Shown here one piece after another: positions 55,271 through 64,000 of a DNA stretch of 64,000 nt; the stretch's first letter is position 1; each line of letters begins with the position of its first letter. The DNA comes from an uncultured Psychroserpens sp. (lineage in GTDB: Bacteria > Bacteroidota > Bacteroidia > Flavobacteriales > Flavobacteriaceae). Location of the stretch: NCBI RefSeq assembly GCF_947500255.1, contig NZ_CANMRL010000001.1, forward strand, positions 186,001-250,000. Reading direction: 5' to 3'. The position numbers and the translations under genes were made by a program. The notes below the pieces were generated by a model. It was given only the letters and a program-made list of their open reading frames with translations. It searched no databases and was not told the DNA's origin.

Positions 55271-56014
55271 TTATTTGTACCCTAATTTATCCATGGTTGG
55301 CCCACAAATAGTAAAAAAAAGTGATCGTTGTTCTTCGGTTAAATCTTCAAAAGTTATCGTTTTACTTATTTGTCGCTTCCCTTTATATTTGGCATACAAA
55401 TATCGATATAACCAACCTCTAGTTTTGTTTACCTTCTTAGATTTAAACTCATCGTATTGTTTTTTACTAATAGTTAAGCCTAATGGTGTTAGAACATGTT
55501 TAGACAAATAATCATAGTCTTTAATTATGTTTTCAAAAAGTAAAAGTTGAGCATCAGATTTCAATAGATCTTCGGTGGTTTGCACCCAATTAACACATAC
55601 TTGCTCTAGTTTACTCATTACTGTCCAAGCTTCAATGTCTTTTTGGTTTTTAGGGATTTTATGTATGCCTCTGTCATCTCTTCTAATCATTAAAGATGGT
55701 ACAACCTTTTTAGGGTTTCTTACGAGATGAAAGATAGCAGGATTTTCAAATACATCATTTAAACTCTCAACACTATCAGACAAATATCCATTTACATCGA
55801 TAAAAACATCTTTAGTGATTTGCGCATCTATTTTCTTTTTTGCATTGCTAAGTATTACTGTAGAATAGACTTTCCCTAAGTACCATGAAACCAACCAATA
55901 TTCTCTGTTGCCGATATACTCATGAGCAGAGAAAGCATTAATATCTAATGCTAATAAAGATCCTAAAAATTTTGTTCCCGACCTTCCCATTCCTGTTACG
56001 AAAGCATATCTCAT
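55271..56014 (-). CDS. Sulfotransferase-like protein
   Basis: A 247-residue P-loop sulfotransferase. The 5'-phosphosulfate loop is FVTGMGRSGTKFLGSLL at the N-terminus; the 3'-phosphate-binding segment AIFHLVRNPKKVVPSLM (about residue 95) carries the conserved Arg and Ser. It would use PAPS to sulfate the glycan. Genes for PAPS synthesis are not in this window. It is framed by two NTase-fold genes, overlapping one by 4 nt and 1 nt away from the other. Confidence 0.78.
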   Translation of the reverse strand: MRYAFVTGMGRSGTKFLGSLLALDINAFSAHEYIGNREYWLVSWYLGKVYSTVILSNAKKKIDAQITKDVFIDVNGYLSDSVESLNDVFENPAIFHLVRNPKKVVPSLMIRRDDRGIHKIPKNQKDIEAWTVMSKLEQVCVNWVQTTEDLLKSDAQLLLFENIIKDYDYLSKHVLTPLGLTISKKQYDEFKSKKVNKTRGWLYRYLYAKYKGKRQISKTITFEDLTEEQRSLFFTICGPTMDKLGYK

Positions 56015-56853
56015 TGTATATCTGTTTTAATTTTTTTAATCAACATATTTAGATTTGAATAGAATTCAGAATTCAACATGTTTTGAGTAGCTAAGTTTAT
56101 TTTTGGAGCTCCAAATTTCTTAATTACTTTTCGCAATAGAGGGTGTGGCATTTTAAGCAAAACTAATTGAAGCTTAGTGAAGTTATTATTCCAATCCTTT
56201 CTTAGTTGCGATGCAATTACAATAGGTTGCCATTCTTGAGGTGTAAAATTATGTTTAACGGCGTCGAAGCTTTCTCTCTTAAAAATTCCTTTGTTGTTAA
56301 TAGCCGAATAGTATAGGCAAGGCATGAGCATAATCTGGCTTAAGATACTTTTTAATTCGTATGTGTTGCTTGGCTTCCAATTGTTTTGATTTCGCTTTTC
56401 AAATTGGTTCAACATAGCTCTTAAGCTACTTTTATAATCTATTTCTTCTGAAAATTTTAAATTATACTCAAAGTTTTCTTTACTAGGGTAAATCAATTTT
56501 GAATGTTCTAAAGTTGAAACAGGCAAATAGTTTTCAGGATAATTTTTTAAATCACTTTCTTTAATCTGAAACCATCCATGGTGTTGTAATGGGTCAAATT
56601 TCAAGATCAATTTCATAGATTCAATTTTAAACTTCTGAAGTTGCTTTGAATTGATAAATTCATCTCTAACTATTAGTAAGCCATCAAAATCACTATATGG
56701 TATCACTTCGTTTGTAGCAACACTTCCATGAACAACAACTGAATGAAAAATTTTAGCATATTTCCGATCAATCAAACGCGCTATATCACTAACAAGGCTA
56801 AGTGTACCATCGTATTTATTGATTGTTATTTTATATTGATGTTTTAAGGTCAT
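56011..56853 (-). CDS. Nucleotidyltransferase-fold protein
   Basis: A 280-residue protein with the NTase signature VVVHGSVATNEVIPYSDFDG (Gly43-Ser44, Asp55-x-Asp57) at the same place as in the protein at 54310-55269. The C-terminal half is helical and lacks further known motifs. It overlaps the flippase gene by 1 nt and the sulfotransferase gene by 4 nt, so it belongs to the same transcript. Likely a transferase acting on the polymer or its precursor; the substrate is not known. Confidence 0.68.
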   Translation of the reverse strand: MTLKHQYKITINKYDGTLSLVSDIARLIDRKYAKIFHSVVVHGSVATNEVIPYSDFDGLLIVRDEFINSKQLQKFKIESMKLILKFDPLQHHGWFQIKESDLKNYPENYLPVSTLEHSKLIYPSKENFEYNLKFSEEIDYKSSLRAMLNQFEKRNQNNWKPSNTYELKSILSQIMLMPCLYYSAINNKGIFKRESFDAVKHNFTPQEWQPIVIASQLRKDWNNNFTKLQLVLLKMPHPLLRKVIKKFGAPKINLATQNMLNSEFYSNLNMLIKKIKTDIQ

Positions 56854-58277
56854 TACTTACTTTTATCTTTTAAAACTTTTAAAATTCCAACAATCGTGTT
56901 TTTGTGAAATACATACAATATCGTTAAGGCTACAAGAATCATAAGTAATAGAAGCGTCCATGCATTCACATTGAGGTAATCTAAATAAAACAACACATAA
57001 ATGGTACTCAAACTAAACAATGATACCATTGGCCCTTGTAAACTATTAAACAATTGACGTATAGAAAATGGAATATAGTAATTAAGGACTAGCAAAAATA
57101 AAATGTATGATAACGCTTTTGCTATCACAAGGAAATAAGCCACCCACAATACACCATATTGAACTCCAATAATTATAGCCAACACTGTTAAAATAGTTCT
57201 TCCAATGGAGACATATAGTGTTACTTCTGGTTTTCCAATACTTGAAAAAATGACACCTCCAAACTGACTTATAGATTGTATTGCTCCAGCAAAGCATAAA
57301 ATTCTAACAATTGGAATAGCGCCATCCCACTTTTGTCCAAATACAAGATGAATAATTAAATCGGCATTAAACGCTAGAATTGTCATCGCTGGTATTGCTA
57401 CCAATGCGACTAAATTGACCGATTTAAAATACCCATTAATAATTTTTACTTTATCATTTTTAAAAGATGAAAATGATGGAAACAGCACCTCACTAAAAAT
57501 ATAAGAAATACGCTTTACAGGTGTATACATAATATTATATGCAAATGCATAATACCCTAAGATCACGCTTGTAAAAAACTTACCCAAAATTAAATAATCA
57601 ATATTTCTTTCAAAATACATTGACATTTGAGAGGCTTTAAATTTTAAAGAATACCATATCATATGTTTTATTTCCTTGATATTGAAATAAAATTTAGGAA
57701 ACCATCTTTTGTACACTAGTATTAACATCATCCTAACAACTGAAGAGACTAAAGGCTGAATCACAAGTGCATAGACTCCTAGTCCATAATAGGCTCCAAT
57801 AATTGCTGAAATTGAACCAATAAGAATACCAGAAAGGTTAATCTTACTAATTGTTTTGAACTCTAAATCTCTTTCTAAAAGTTTGTATTGAATACTATAA
57901 AATGGGTTGATCAATATATTTAGCGCAGCAACATATACGATAGCACTTAACTTTGGTTCATCGTAAAAATTAGCAGCAAACTTGGCCGTTGATATAATGA
58001 TAATGAATGAAAAAATAGACAATCCGTAATTCAACCAATAAATTGACGACAATTGCTTATTCGTAGTGCTTTGCTCATGAATGATAGATGACCCAAATCC
58101 CATATTGGTAAATAAGGTTATAAACCCTATATAAGTCATTGTTAAGGCAACTAATCCAAAATCTTCTGGAAGTAATAGACGTGCTAATACAATATTGACC
58201 ACAATCGCCAAAACCTGTGACAGCACATTAACGATTGTGAGATAAAACCCGCCTTTTATGATTTTATTCTTACTCAA
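56853..58277 (-). CDS. wzx: Wzx-like polysaccharide flippase
   Basis: A 474-residue membrane protein with 12-14 hydrophobic helices of the MOP/PST family. Typical features are the N-terminal GGFYLTIVNVLSQVLAIVVN, LARLLLPEDFGLVALTMTYI, and the second-half start SIGKPEVTLYVSIGRTILTV. It would flip the lipid-linked repeat unit across the inner membrane for Wzy. It overlaps both neighbours (4 nt and 1 nt). Confidence 0.9.
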   Translation of the reverse strand: MSKNKIIKGGFYLTIVNVLSQVLAIVVNIVLARLLLPEDFGLVALTMTYIGFITLFTNMGFGSSIIHEQSTTNKQLSSIYWLNYGLSIFSFIIIISTAKFAANFYDEPKLSAIVYVAALNILINPFYSIQYKLLERDLEFKTISKINLSGILIGSISAIIGAYYGLGVYALVIQPLVSSVVRMMLILVYKRWFPKFYFNIKEIKHMIWYSLKFKASQMSMYFERNIDYLILGKFFTSVILGYYAFAYNIMYTPVKRISYIFSEVLFPSFSSFKNDKVKIINGYFKSVNLVALVAIPAMTILAFNADLIIHLVFGQKWDGAIPIVRILCFAGAIQSISQFGGVIFSSIGKPEVTLYVSIGRTILTVLAIIIGVQYGVLWVAYFLVIAKALSYILFLLVLNYYIPFSIRQLFNSLQGPMVSLFSLSTIYVLFYLDYLNVNAWTLLLLMILVALTILYVFHKNTIVGILKVLKDKSK

Positions 58278-59467
58278 TTAAAAAGTATCTTATCTAGTTT
58301 ATTTAAAATAACAGTTGAGGCATCTGTAAAGGTTTGCTTTGAAACAAAACGAGCCGCATTTTTTGCTTGTTCTTGATAGACAGGGTAAGCATTTAAAATC
58401 TCTTTTATCTTTAAAACTAAATCATTTGAATCATCGGGTCTAACAAAAGACACCAAATCATCTGGAAAGCGTTCTCTTAAGCAAGGTAAGTCTGAAAAAA
58501 TCACAGGATTTTCACTTTGAAGATAAGCACCTCCTTTACCTGGGCTTAAAGTATATCTATTATATAAATTATCTTCGTATGTAGACACTAATACATCAGC
58601 AGCGTATACAAAATTTAAATACTCAGGGTAGGTTTGAAAAGGATAAAGAATTAAATTGTTATAAGCTGTATCACTGTATTCTTCTTGAAGTCCTTTTGTT
58701 GCGCCTACAACAATAAATTTAACACCTGTAAAAGCATTTGAAGCTTCAGCAAAGTTTTTAATCCTTTTAGATTTTTCTCCTGCCTTTCCTGCATAAACAA
58801 TGTACTTATAATCAGTATTCCATTTTAAGTGTTCTCTTTTGACTTCCTTATCAATAGCTGTTTGATCATGATAATCTGACTGAAAACGAATGGGACATTT
58901 AATCACTTTTTCACTAGAAATTTTAAATGTATTAATTAAAAACTCTTGCACATAAGTTGTCATAACTACAATTGCATCCATGCGTTTCATAATAAACTTA
59001 TGATAATTGTTATTGCTAAGGTATGGTGTTTCAAAAACCAATTTACATTTTATCAAGCCAACAAATCTCAACATAATATAAGGAATAATAGATGTATAAC
59101 ATTTACTGTACACTACTACATTTTTATTTCTAAAAGATGATAAATGCCGTAACACATAGATAAAATTGAAAATAAATCTATTAATTAAGAGTACCCATGC
59201 CGAAGACTTGTTGTTGACTTCTTTTATTTTAGTATTTAACTCGGTTATTTTAAAGTTTTCTGGAACATCATAAAGATCAAAAATATGATCTTTTTCTAAA
59301 GTGTAATCATTGCGCTTCACCTTAGGAGTGATTAATTCAACATCAATTCCGTTATTTGAAAATGCGGCACAGCTATACATCATATGTACAGCATCTGCTC
59401 TGTTTTTTCGCATATCTCTAGGTGAGACGTAGTACAACTTTTTAATTTTGAGTTGAGATAGATTCAT
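58274..59467 (-). CDS. Glycosyltransferase, GT-B fold
   Basis: A 397-residue protein with KKLYYVSPRDMRKNRADAVH near the start, a central donor-half beginning (YKYIVYAGKAGEKSKRIKNF) and LSPGKGGAYLQSENPVIFSD, which replaces the usual E-x7-E motif of GT4. It is related to GT1/GT4 transferases but divergent. It overlaps the flippase by 4 nt, and follows a sulfotransferase by 11 nt, in the same operon. Confidence 0.8.
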   Translation of the reverse strand: MNLSQLKIKKLYYVSPRDMRKNRADAVHMMYSCAAFSNNGIDVELITPKVKRNDYTLEKDHIFDLYDVPENFKITELNTKIKEVNNKSSAWVLLINRFIFNFIYVLRHLSSFRNKNVVVYSKCYTSIIPYIMLRFVGLIKCKLVFETPYLSNNNYHKFIMKRMDAIVVMTTYVQEFLINTFKISSEKVIKCPIRFQSDYHDQTAIDKEVKREHLKWNTDYKYIVYAGKAGEKSKRIKNFAEASNAFTGVKFIVVGATKGLQEEYSDTAYNNLILYPFQTYPEYLNFVYAADVLVSTYEDNLYNRYTLSPGKGGAYLQSENPVIFSDLPCLRERFPDDLVSFVRPDDSNDLVLKIKEILNAYPVYQEQAKNAARFVSKQTFTDASTVILNKLDKILFN

Positions 59468-59478
59468 ATAAAAAGCAC

Positions 59479-60345
59479 CTATAGGTAACCAAATTTACGC
59501 ATTAAATCTCCAGAAACAGACATAATTTCGTCGATCTCAAATGCTGATAATTGTTCTAAGTATTTTTGAGTGTTACTTTTATCAATTTCTTCATTGGTTT
59601 TCTTTTTCCAATCTAAAAGCTCAGAAGGTTCCATTTTATTTTTATAATAGTCCAGCATTTGATCTTCAAACTGTAAATCAAGAATTTCTGTGCATTTTTG
59701 TAATTCAAGTTCGGGCTTATTTATTAAATCTTCATATCTAATAAGTGCATAATTTGAAGTATGAACCGATTCTAAGAAACTTAGTATCTTTTTATTTTTA
59801 TGTAACCAATCTAAACTCATTTCTTTAATGGTTTCAGGGAATTTTGGCTTATATTTTGAGTCCGTTGCAAGGGCATTTACATTTAAATAACTGCAAACCA
59901 CATCCCTACAATCTCTTACTATAATTAAGTATTTAGCATCTGGATAAATAGAATCAAGTAAATTTAAATGTTCTATATAATAGTTGTTTTTATCTCCTAA
60001 AATGTAAGGGGCTTTCCCATTCTGAATTCCATACTGCAAAATAACTAACGACGTTAATTCCTTATAAGATTTTGGTAATCTTGAGCTGATTAAGTCTTCC
60101 AATGTCGTATAATCCAACTCCCACGTCTCGATTTTTTTAGACGTTTTTAAATCTGAAATAAATGCTTTTAAGTCATCTTTAGATTGCGAATTTTCAATAT
60201 TCCAATCACCGTAAACTTTATACCACCATTGAATAAATCCACATTCGGGAGGAACAACAATTGATGAATGGCTACTCATCATCATTCTAAACATCGATGT
60301 TCCAGATCTTGGGTTACCAATAATAAATACGTTTTGATGGGTCAT
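59479..60345 (-). CDS. Sulfotransferase
   Basis: A 288-residue P-loop sulfotransferase. The 5'-PSB loop is VFIIGNPRSGTSMFRMMM at the N-terminus and the 3'-PB segment is YLIIVRDCRDVVCSYLNV (about residue 135). The region YALIRYEDLINKPELEL is typical of the family. With the second sulfotransferase at 55271-56014 it suggests a sulfated polymer. It lies between the DegT aminotransferase and a glycosyltransferase. Confidence 0.85.
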   Translation of the reverse strand: MTHQNVFIIGNPRSGTSMFRMMMSSHSSIVVPPECGFIQWWYKVYGDWNIENSQSKDDLKAFISDLKTSKKIETWELDYTTLEDLISSRLPKSYKELTSLVILQYGIQNGKAPYILGDKNNYYIEHLNLLDSIYPDAKYLIIVRDCRDVVCSYLNVNALATDSKYKPKFPETIKEMSLDWLHKNKKILSFLESVHTSNYALIRYEDLINKPELELQKCTEILDLQFEDQMLDYYKNKMEPSELLDWKKKTNEEIDKSNTQKYLEQLSAFEIDEIMSVSGDLMRKFGYL

Positions 60346-60361
60346 ACTAAATCAGTATTAA

Positions 60362-61447
60362 CTAAAATTTTCCTAATGCAGTAGATATCAATTCTGAAAT
60401 CTTTTTAATGTTATCATTTTCTAAGCCATAGTACAATGGTAAACATAAAATTCGTGGAGCGATATCATCGGAAACTTTTAAATCATTGGTATTATTTACA
60501 TATGATAATGACGACAAGCTCGGATAGAAATAGCGTCTTGGAACAATCTCATTAGAATGTAACAGTTTCTCAGTTTTTAGTAGCTCCGCTTCCGAATTAA
60601 AAATAATAGGGTAATAACTATAGTTCCATTCTGTATGCGCTCTAATTTTAAGTCTTCTCAGTAATTTGAAATCTAATAAATCATCATATAGTTGGCAAAC
60701 ACGTTTCCTATCTTGAATAATAGCATCAATATAAGGCAAGACACTTAATCCCATCGCTGCTTGTAACTCGCTAATTTTAGCATTTATGCCTATTCCATGA
60801 AAACGAAGTGGTCCGTCGTGACCAAACTTATGTCTATAGAGCATTTCATTGTACGTGTTCTCATCTTGACAAAACAAGGCACCACCCTCACCAGTATGAA
60901 ACAACTTGGTGGCATGAAAACTGCACACACTTACATCGCCATAATTAAATATCGGTTTGTTTTTATACTTTACTCCAAAGCAGTGCGCTGCATCATAGAT
61001 GACTTTCAGTTTATATTTTCTTGCAATAGCATCTATTGCCTCAATATCACAAGGATTACCATAGACGTGAGTTACTAATATTGCGGTAGTTTTGCTCGTA
61101 ATAGCCTGTTCTATTTTCGTTTCATCAATTGTAAGATATTCTGGATGTATATCAACAAAAACTGGTGTGCACTTCTCCCAAACTATACTAGATGTTGTTG
61201 CAACATATGAGAACGGTGTAGTAATCACCTCTCCTTGTTCGGCAAAGGCATTTAATGCTATTTGAATTGGAAGTGTCCCGTTAGTCATCAATATGAGATG
61301 ATTAGCATTAAGATGCTCGGTCAATTTACCCGTTAACTCCTTAGTAAGATCCCCATTATTTGTTAACCATTTGCTTTCCCATATTTTGTCAATATAAGCT
61401 TTGTATTCTTCTATTGGAGGGAAAAAAGTTTTAGTAACAGTAATCAT
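60362..61447 (-). CDS. DegT/DnrJ/EryC1/StrS-family aminotransferase
   Basis: A 361-residue PLP enzyme of the sugar aminotransferase family. Motifs: the N-terminal WLTNNGDLTKELTGKL, LMTNGTLPIQIAL, TTPFSYVATTSSIVWEKCTP, VIYDAAHCFGV with the cofactor Asp, and the Schiff-base Lys in SFHATKLFHTGEGG. It aminates a nucleotide-linked keto-sugar to an amino-sugar. It is the first gene of the polysaccharide cluster; the enzyme that makes the keto-sugar is not seen in this window. Confidence 0.9.
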   Translation of the reverse strand: MITVTKTFFPPIEEYKAYIDKIWESKWLTNNGDLTKELTGKLTEHLNANHLILMTNGTLPIQIALNAFAEQGEVITTPFSYVATTSSIVWEKCTPVFVDIHPEYLTIDETKIEQAITSKTTAILVTHVYGNPCDIEAIDAIARKYKLKVIYDAAHCFGVKYKNKPIFNYGDVSVCSFHATKLFHTGEGGALFCQDENTYNEMLYRHKFGHDGPLRFHGIGINAKISELQAAMGLSVLPYIDAIIQDRKRVCQLYDDLLDFKLLRRLKIRAHTEWNYSYYPIIFNSEAELLKTEKLLHSNEIVPRRYFYPSLSSLSYVNNTNDLKVSDDIAPRILCLPLYYGLENDNIKKISELISTALGKF

Positions 61448-61485
61448 ATTATTATCTAAAATCGGAGTTATTCCGTGTAAGCTTG

Positions 61486-61493
61486 CAAATATA
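61486..61493 (-). promoter_or_regulatory. Candidate -7 element of the polysaccharide cluster
   Basis: The minus strand reads TATATTTG, 39 nt before the ATG of the DegT gene. No -33 TTG was found at 17-23 nt, so it is only a candidate. Confidence 0.4.
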
Positions 61494-61657
61494 TTCTAAA
61501 TTATAGGATAATATAGATTATTAAATGATTTGCCATATAAATTTAATCAAAAAATTAGTTCTTAAAAATAAGCCTAAGTTTTCGTGTTTGTAGGAAAATT
61601 AACTAAAAAGTGTTATTTTTAGAACTGAAAAGCATCTACTTAGTCAGTAATAAGGCA

Positions 61658-61694
61658 AAACAATAAACTATAATCCCTCGATAGTTTATTGTTT
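61658..61694. repeat. 14-bp perfect inverted repeat
   Basis: AAACAATAAACTAT (61658-61671) and ATAGTTTATTGTTT (61681-61694) around AATCCCTCG. Neither strand has a strong T-run, so it is not a clear terminator. Confidence 0.65.
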
Positions 61695-61700
61695 ATGAAA

Positions 61701-61732
61701 TACTTAGATCTGTTGAGATTTAAATCTAAGTA
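61701..61732. repeat. 9-bp inverted repeat
   Basis: TACTTAGAT (61701-61709) and ATCTAAGTA (61724-61732) around a 14-nt loop, 6 nt after the preceding repeat; the two could form adjacent stems in an RNA. Confidence 0.5.
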
Positions 61733-62244
61733 CCAGTTAAGTATTATTTTCACAATTATTAACTACCCCTATTCATCAAAATATTATCTCTACCTAATTA
61801 CAATTCTGATATTCATTAGAGTGATCTAATGTAGTCGTACCTGAATTAATTAATAAAATATAGAGATGAAACCAGACACCTAAAATTTACATATAGTTTT
61901 AAGACCCTCATTAATTTTGTTGACTACCTTATAAATGCTCGTGTCTTAGCTACAATAGTTTTGATTTTAATTTTGGAAAGACACTTTTCAGTACTAGTTT
62001 ATCATTGGTATTGACACCCCTCTTAAATTTCCAATACTTGTATTACAGTACCTGCTAGATTGTGATTATATCATAGTCTTAGCATCTAATGCGCTGTATC
62101 ATTACTTCGACGTAGTTTATATGTACACTATTATTATAGCATAGCTATGCACTGTCTTCACTAATGAGGAACAGAACAAACATCGTGACTTAGTTGTTAC
62201 AATGTCTTTGTTTAAGATTTTCAAAAAAAGATGGATGCAGAATT

Positions 62245-64000
62245 ATGAAAATTAAAAATTTACTTTTAATAATGTTAGTACTACTAGCATGCAATGCTTT
62301 TAGTCAAACAACAATATATCTTGAAGACTTTACAGGTCAAAACACTAAAGGTGCAACAGGAACAAATTCGGGAGTTCCTACTATTGATTTAAGTGGTGTC
62401 GACTGGAGCGTTGATGTTAGTGACGCTAATCTAACAGCAACAACAGATTGGTTTCGCGTTAGAACTATTGCTGGAAACGAACAATTAGAATCTAGAGATT
62501 TGGATGGTGAAAGTATCTGGCTCTCTCCTAGTATTGATATATCAGGCTTCACTAATGTTGAGTTTATAATAGATGCTTCTGAAAATAATGCAAACACTCT
62601 AGAAGACAATGATATTGTGACGACGCAATACCGTATTGATAATGGTCCATGGGTAAATGCAAGTACTAATGACGTGCTTATTAATGACTACGGAAATGTA
62701 ATTATTAGTCAATCTGGATTAAATGGAGGCACACTCGAAATTAGAGTAATCTTCATAAATAATGCTGGTAATGAAAGACAACGGATTGATAATATATTAG
62801 TCACTGGTACAACAGTATGTACTACTTTTAACTTACCTTTTAACGAAGGTTTTGAAGGTTTAAATTTCCCACCAGATTGTTGGTCAACTTATAGAGGAAC
62901 CAACGGATTGGGACAAAATCAAGATTGGACGAGCTCTAGTTTAACAGCAAATACAGGAACAAATTCTGCATTTGTTCAATTTGAACCAGTAACAGGAGGA
63001 AATGCACAAGATTGGCTAGTCTCTCCAGCCATAGACCTAGGCACAAGCAGCTCTCAATTACGCTTTTTCGCAAGAGATCAATTCACATTTGATTTCAACA
63101 CAGAATATACAGTTAGAATATCACAAACTTCAGCAACAGATATTTCAAGTTTTGCAATTCTAGAAACCTATAACGAAACACAATTAGGGATTGTTTTTAA
63201 TGAAAAAACCATAGACCTTTCATCTTATAACGGCATTGTATATATTGCTTTTGTGATGGAGCAAAATGATGGTGACAACTGGTTTCTAGATGATGTTTCA
63301 ATTGTCGAACTTCCGCCTTGTACAATACCAGAAGATATTAGTAATTTATCTGCAAGCTATTTTGATAATACTATAAGTTTGCAGTGGGCTTTAAGTTCCT
63401 GCTATGATGAGATCTTAGTCATTGCAAAGGAAGGCAGTGCTGTTACAGCTACTCCTACAGGTGATGGAACAAATTATTCTGCAGATAATAATTTTGGCAA
63501 TGGAACTGAAATAACTACAGATGAGTTTGTAGTATTTAAAGGTATTGATAACAATGTAGATGTATCAAACATCAATTTTGGCAATACCTATCACTTTGAA
63601 GTGTTTACAAGAAAAGGAACTACTTGGAGCTCTGGTGTACCCATTAGCATAGACATAAATTACTGTACAGTTACTGGCGACATTAGTTTTGAAACTGCAA
63701 TCACTCTAGTAGATTTTGGAGACATTAACAATGCAACTGGGCAAGGCTCTGGATATGATGATTTTACGTCACTTTCAACAAGTATTGCCAGAGGTGCTTC
63801 AGAAGATTTGACTGTAAATCTCAATACTGATGGGGATTTTACAGTATATAGTTATGCTTGGATTGATTGGAATCAAGATGGGGATTTTGACGATATCAAT
63901 GAAACCTATGATTTAGGTTTCACTGATGATAATCCCGATGGTCCAACTTCTAATAGCCCGTTAACCATTGTCGTCCCAAATGATGCAAACCTAGGTAGTA
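62245..64000 (+). CDS. Large secreted multidomain protein (3' end off window)
   Basis: An open frame of 585 codons from an ATG at 62245 to the right edge. A signal peptide (MKIKNLLLIMLVLLACNAFSQ) is followed by beta-sandwich segments: an N-terminal domain beginning TIYLEDFTG, a choice-of-anchor J-like domain (PFNEGFEGLNFPPDCWST to NWFLDDVSIVE, about residues 195-355), a fibronectin-III-like part (about 360-470), and a GEVED-type domain (GYDDFTSLSTSIARG, SYAWIDWNQDGDFDD). Such order is typical of adhesins, proteases and other cargo of the type IX secretion system; the catalytic or sorting domain must lie beyond the window. The signal contains LLAC, but Ala-Asn after Cys with cleavage at FSQ is equally likely, so lipidation is uncertain. 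Confidence 0.8.
   Translation, partial: MKIKNLLLIMLVLLACNAFSQTTIYLEDFTGQNTKGATGTNSGVPTIDLSGVDWSVDVSDANLTATTDWFRVRTIAGNEQLESRDLDGESIWLSPSIDISGFTNVEFIIDASENNANTLEDNDIVTTQYRIDNGPWVNASTNDVLINDYGNVIISQSGLNGGTLEIRVIFINNAGNERQRIDNILVTGTTVCTTFNLPFNEGFEGLNFPPDCWSTYRGTNGLGQNQDWTSSSLTANTGTNSAFVQFEPVTGGNAQDWLVSPAIDLGTSSSQLRFFARDQFTFDFNTEYTVRISQTSATDISSFAILETYNETQLGIVFNEKTIDLSSYNGIVYIAFVMEQNDGDNWFLDDVSIVELPPCTIPEDISNLSASYFDNTISLQWALSSCYDEILVIAKEGSAVTATPTGDGTNYSADNNFGNGTEITTDEFVVFKGIDNNVDVSNINFGNTYHFEVFTRKGTTWSSGVPISIDINYCTVTGDISFETAITLVDFGDINNATGQGSGYDDFTSLSTSIARGASEDLTVNLNTDGDFTVYSYAWIDWNQDGDFDDINETYDLGFTDDNPDGPTSNSPLTIVVPNDANLGS

Larger units (their letters stand above)
61448..62244. other. Gene-free 800-nt gap with several inverted repeats
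   Basis: No frame of useful length in either strand. The gap holds four inverted repeats (61658-61694, 61701-61732, 61814-61831, 62139-62150) and lies between the start of the polysaccharide cluster and the start of a large secreted protein gene. It probably contains both promoters and perhaps a structured leader or small RNA. Confidence 0.6.

Noticed and set aside
60797-61078. A 93-codon plus-strand frame
   Set aside because: It is antisense to the DegT aminotransferase around its Schiff-base lysine region.
61448-62244. A degraded mobile element or pseudogene in the gap
   Set aside because: I could not read any transposase or other protein fragment in six frames and saw no matching terminal repeats; the origin remains open.
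62337-62609. A 90-codon minus-strand frame near the right edge
   Set aside because: It is antisense to the long secreted-protein frame, which has a signal peptide and recognisable domains.

Overview
The window looks like a chromosome segment of a marine-type member of the Flavobacteriaceae (Bacteroidota). It is AT-rich, most genes lack a Shine-Dalgarno sequence, and several starts are preceded by the Bacteroidota -7 promoter element TAnnTTTG. Family-typical genes include a PorT/SprT-like type IX secretion protein, a short primary sigma factor, a TamL-like lipidated BamA-family protein, DUF6029 and Omp28-type surface proteins, a choice-of-anchor/GEVED secreted protein, and many SPII lipoproteins. 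I saw no rRNA, tRNA, CRISPR array, insertion sequence or integrase.

Layout. (1) 1-12 kb: housekeeping and envelope genes. These are an Omp28-like lipoprotein cut by the left edge, divergent from a TlpA thioredoxin and a DUF6029 barrel; rsmG; a fatty-acid desaturase with an aminotransferase; two small tail-anchored-looking proteins; the trkA-trkH potassium uptake pair; and ubiE/menG with porT/sprT. (2) 12-25.5 kb: trmH-like, tamL-like, fbaA, accD, a 1,304-residue secreted caspase-fold protein, a lipoprotein, rpsO and pnp. (3) 25.5-31.2 kb: an accessory locus in which two paralogous HTH regulators flank a minus-strand operon of two desaturases and a surface-repeat protein. Both regulator starts are preceded by a near-identical 17-bp inverted repeat. 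(4) 31.3-35.9 kb: an acidic repeat lipoprotein, then two lipoproteins, an ECF sigma factor and an overlapping protein that joins an inner-membrane anti-sigma-like segment to a beta-barrel-like domain. (5) 36-37.9 kb: rpoD with a striking Shine-Dalgarno, an unlisted 40-residue membrane protein, and rpe. (6) 37.9-61.4 kb: an uninterrupted minus-strand Wzx/Wzy-type exopolysaccharide or capsule cluster. (7) 61.4-62.2 kb: a gene-free gap rich in inverted repeats. (8) 62.2-64 kb: the start of a large secreted multidomain protein cut by the right edge.

The polysaccharide cluster is functionally coherent. WecA-like phosphotransferase, WecB epimerase and WecG/TagA transferase could build a GlcNAc-ManNAc lipid-linked primer. 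Several glycosyltransferases, two methyltransferases, two sulfotransferases, two nucleotidyltransferase-fold proteins, a hexapeptide acyltransferase and a DegT aminotransferase would extend and decorate it. The Wzx flippase, Wzy polymerase, Wza exporter and Wzc tyrosine kinase would flip, polymerise and export it.

The least explained elements are the desaturase/paired-regulator locus with its shared operator-like repeat, the sigma/anti-sigma/barrel module, and the nucleotidyltransferase-sulfotransferase-nucleotidyltransferase trio in the polysaccharide cluster. All function assignments rest on reading motifs by eye; no database search was run.
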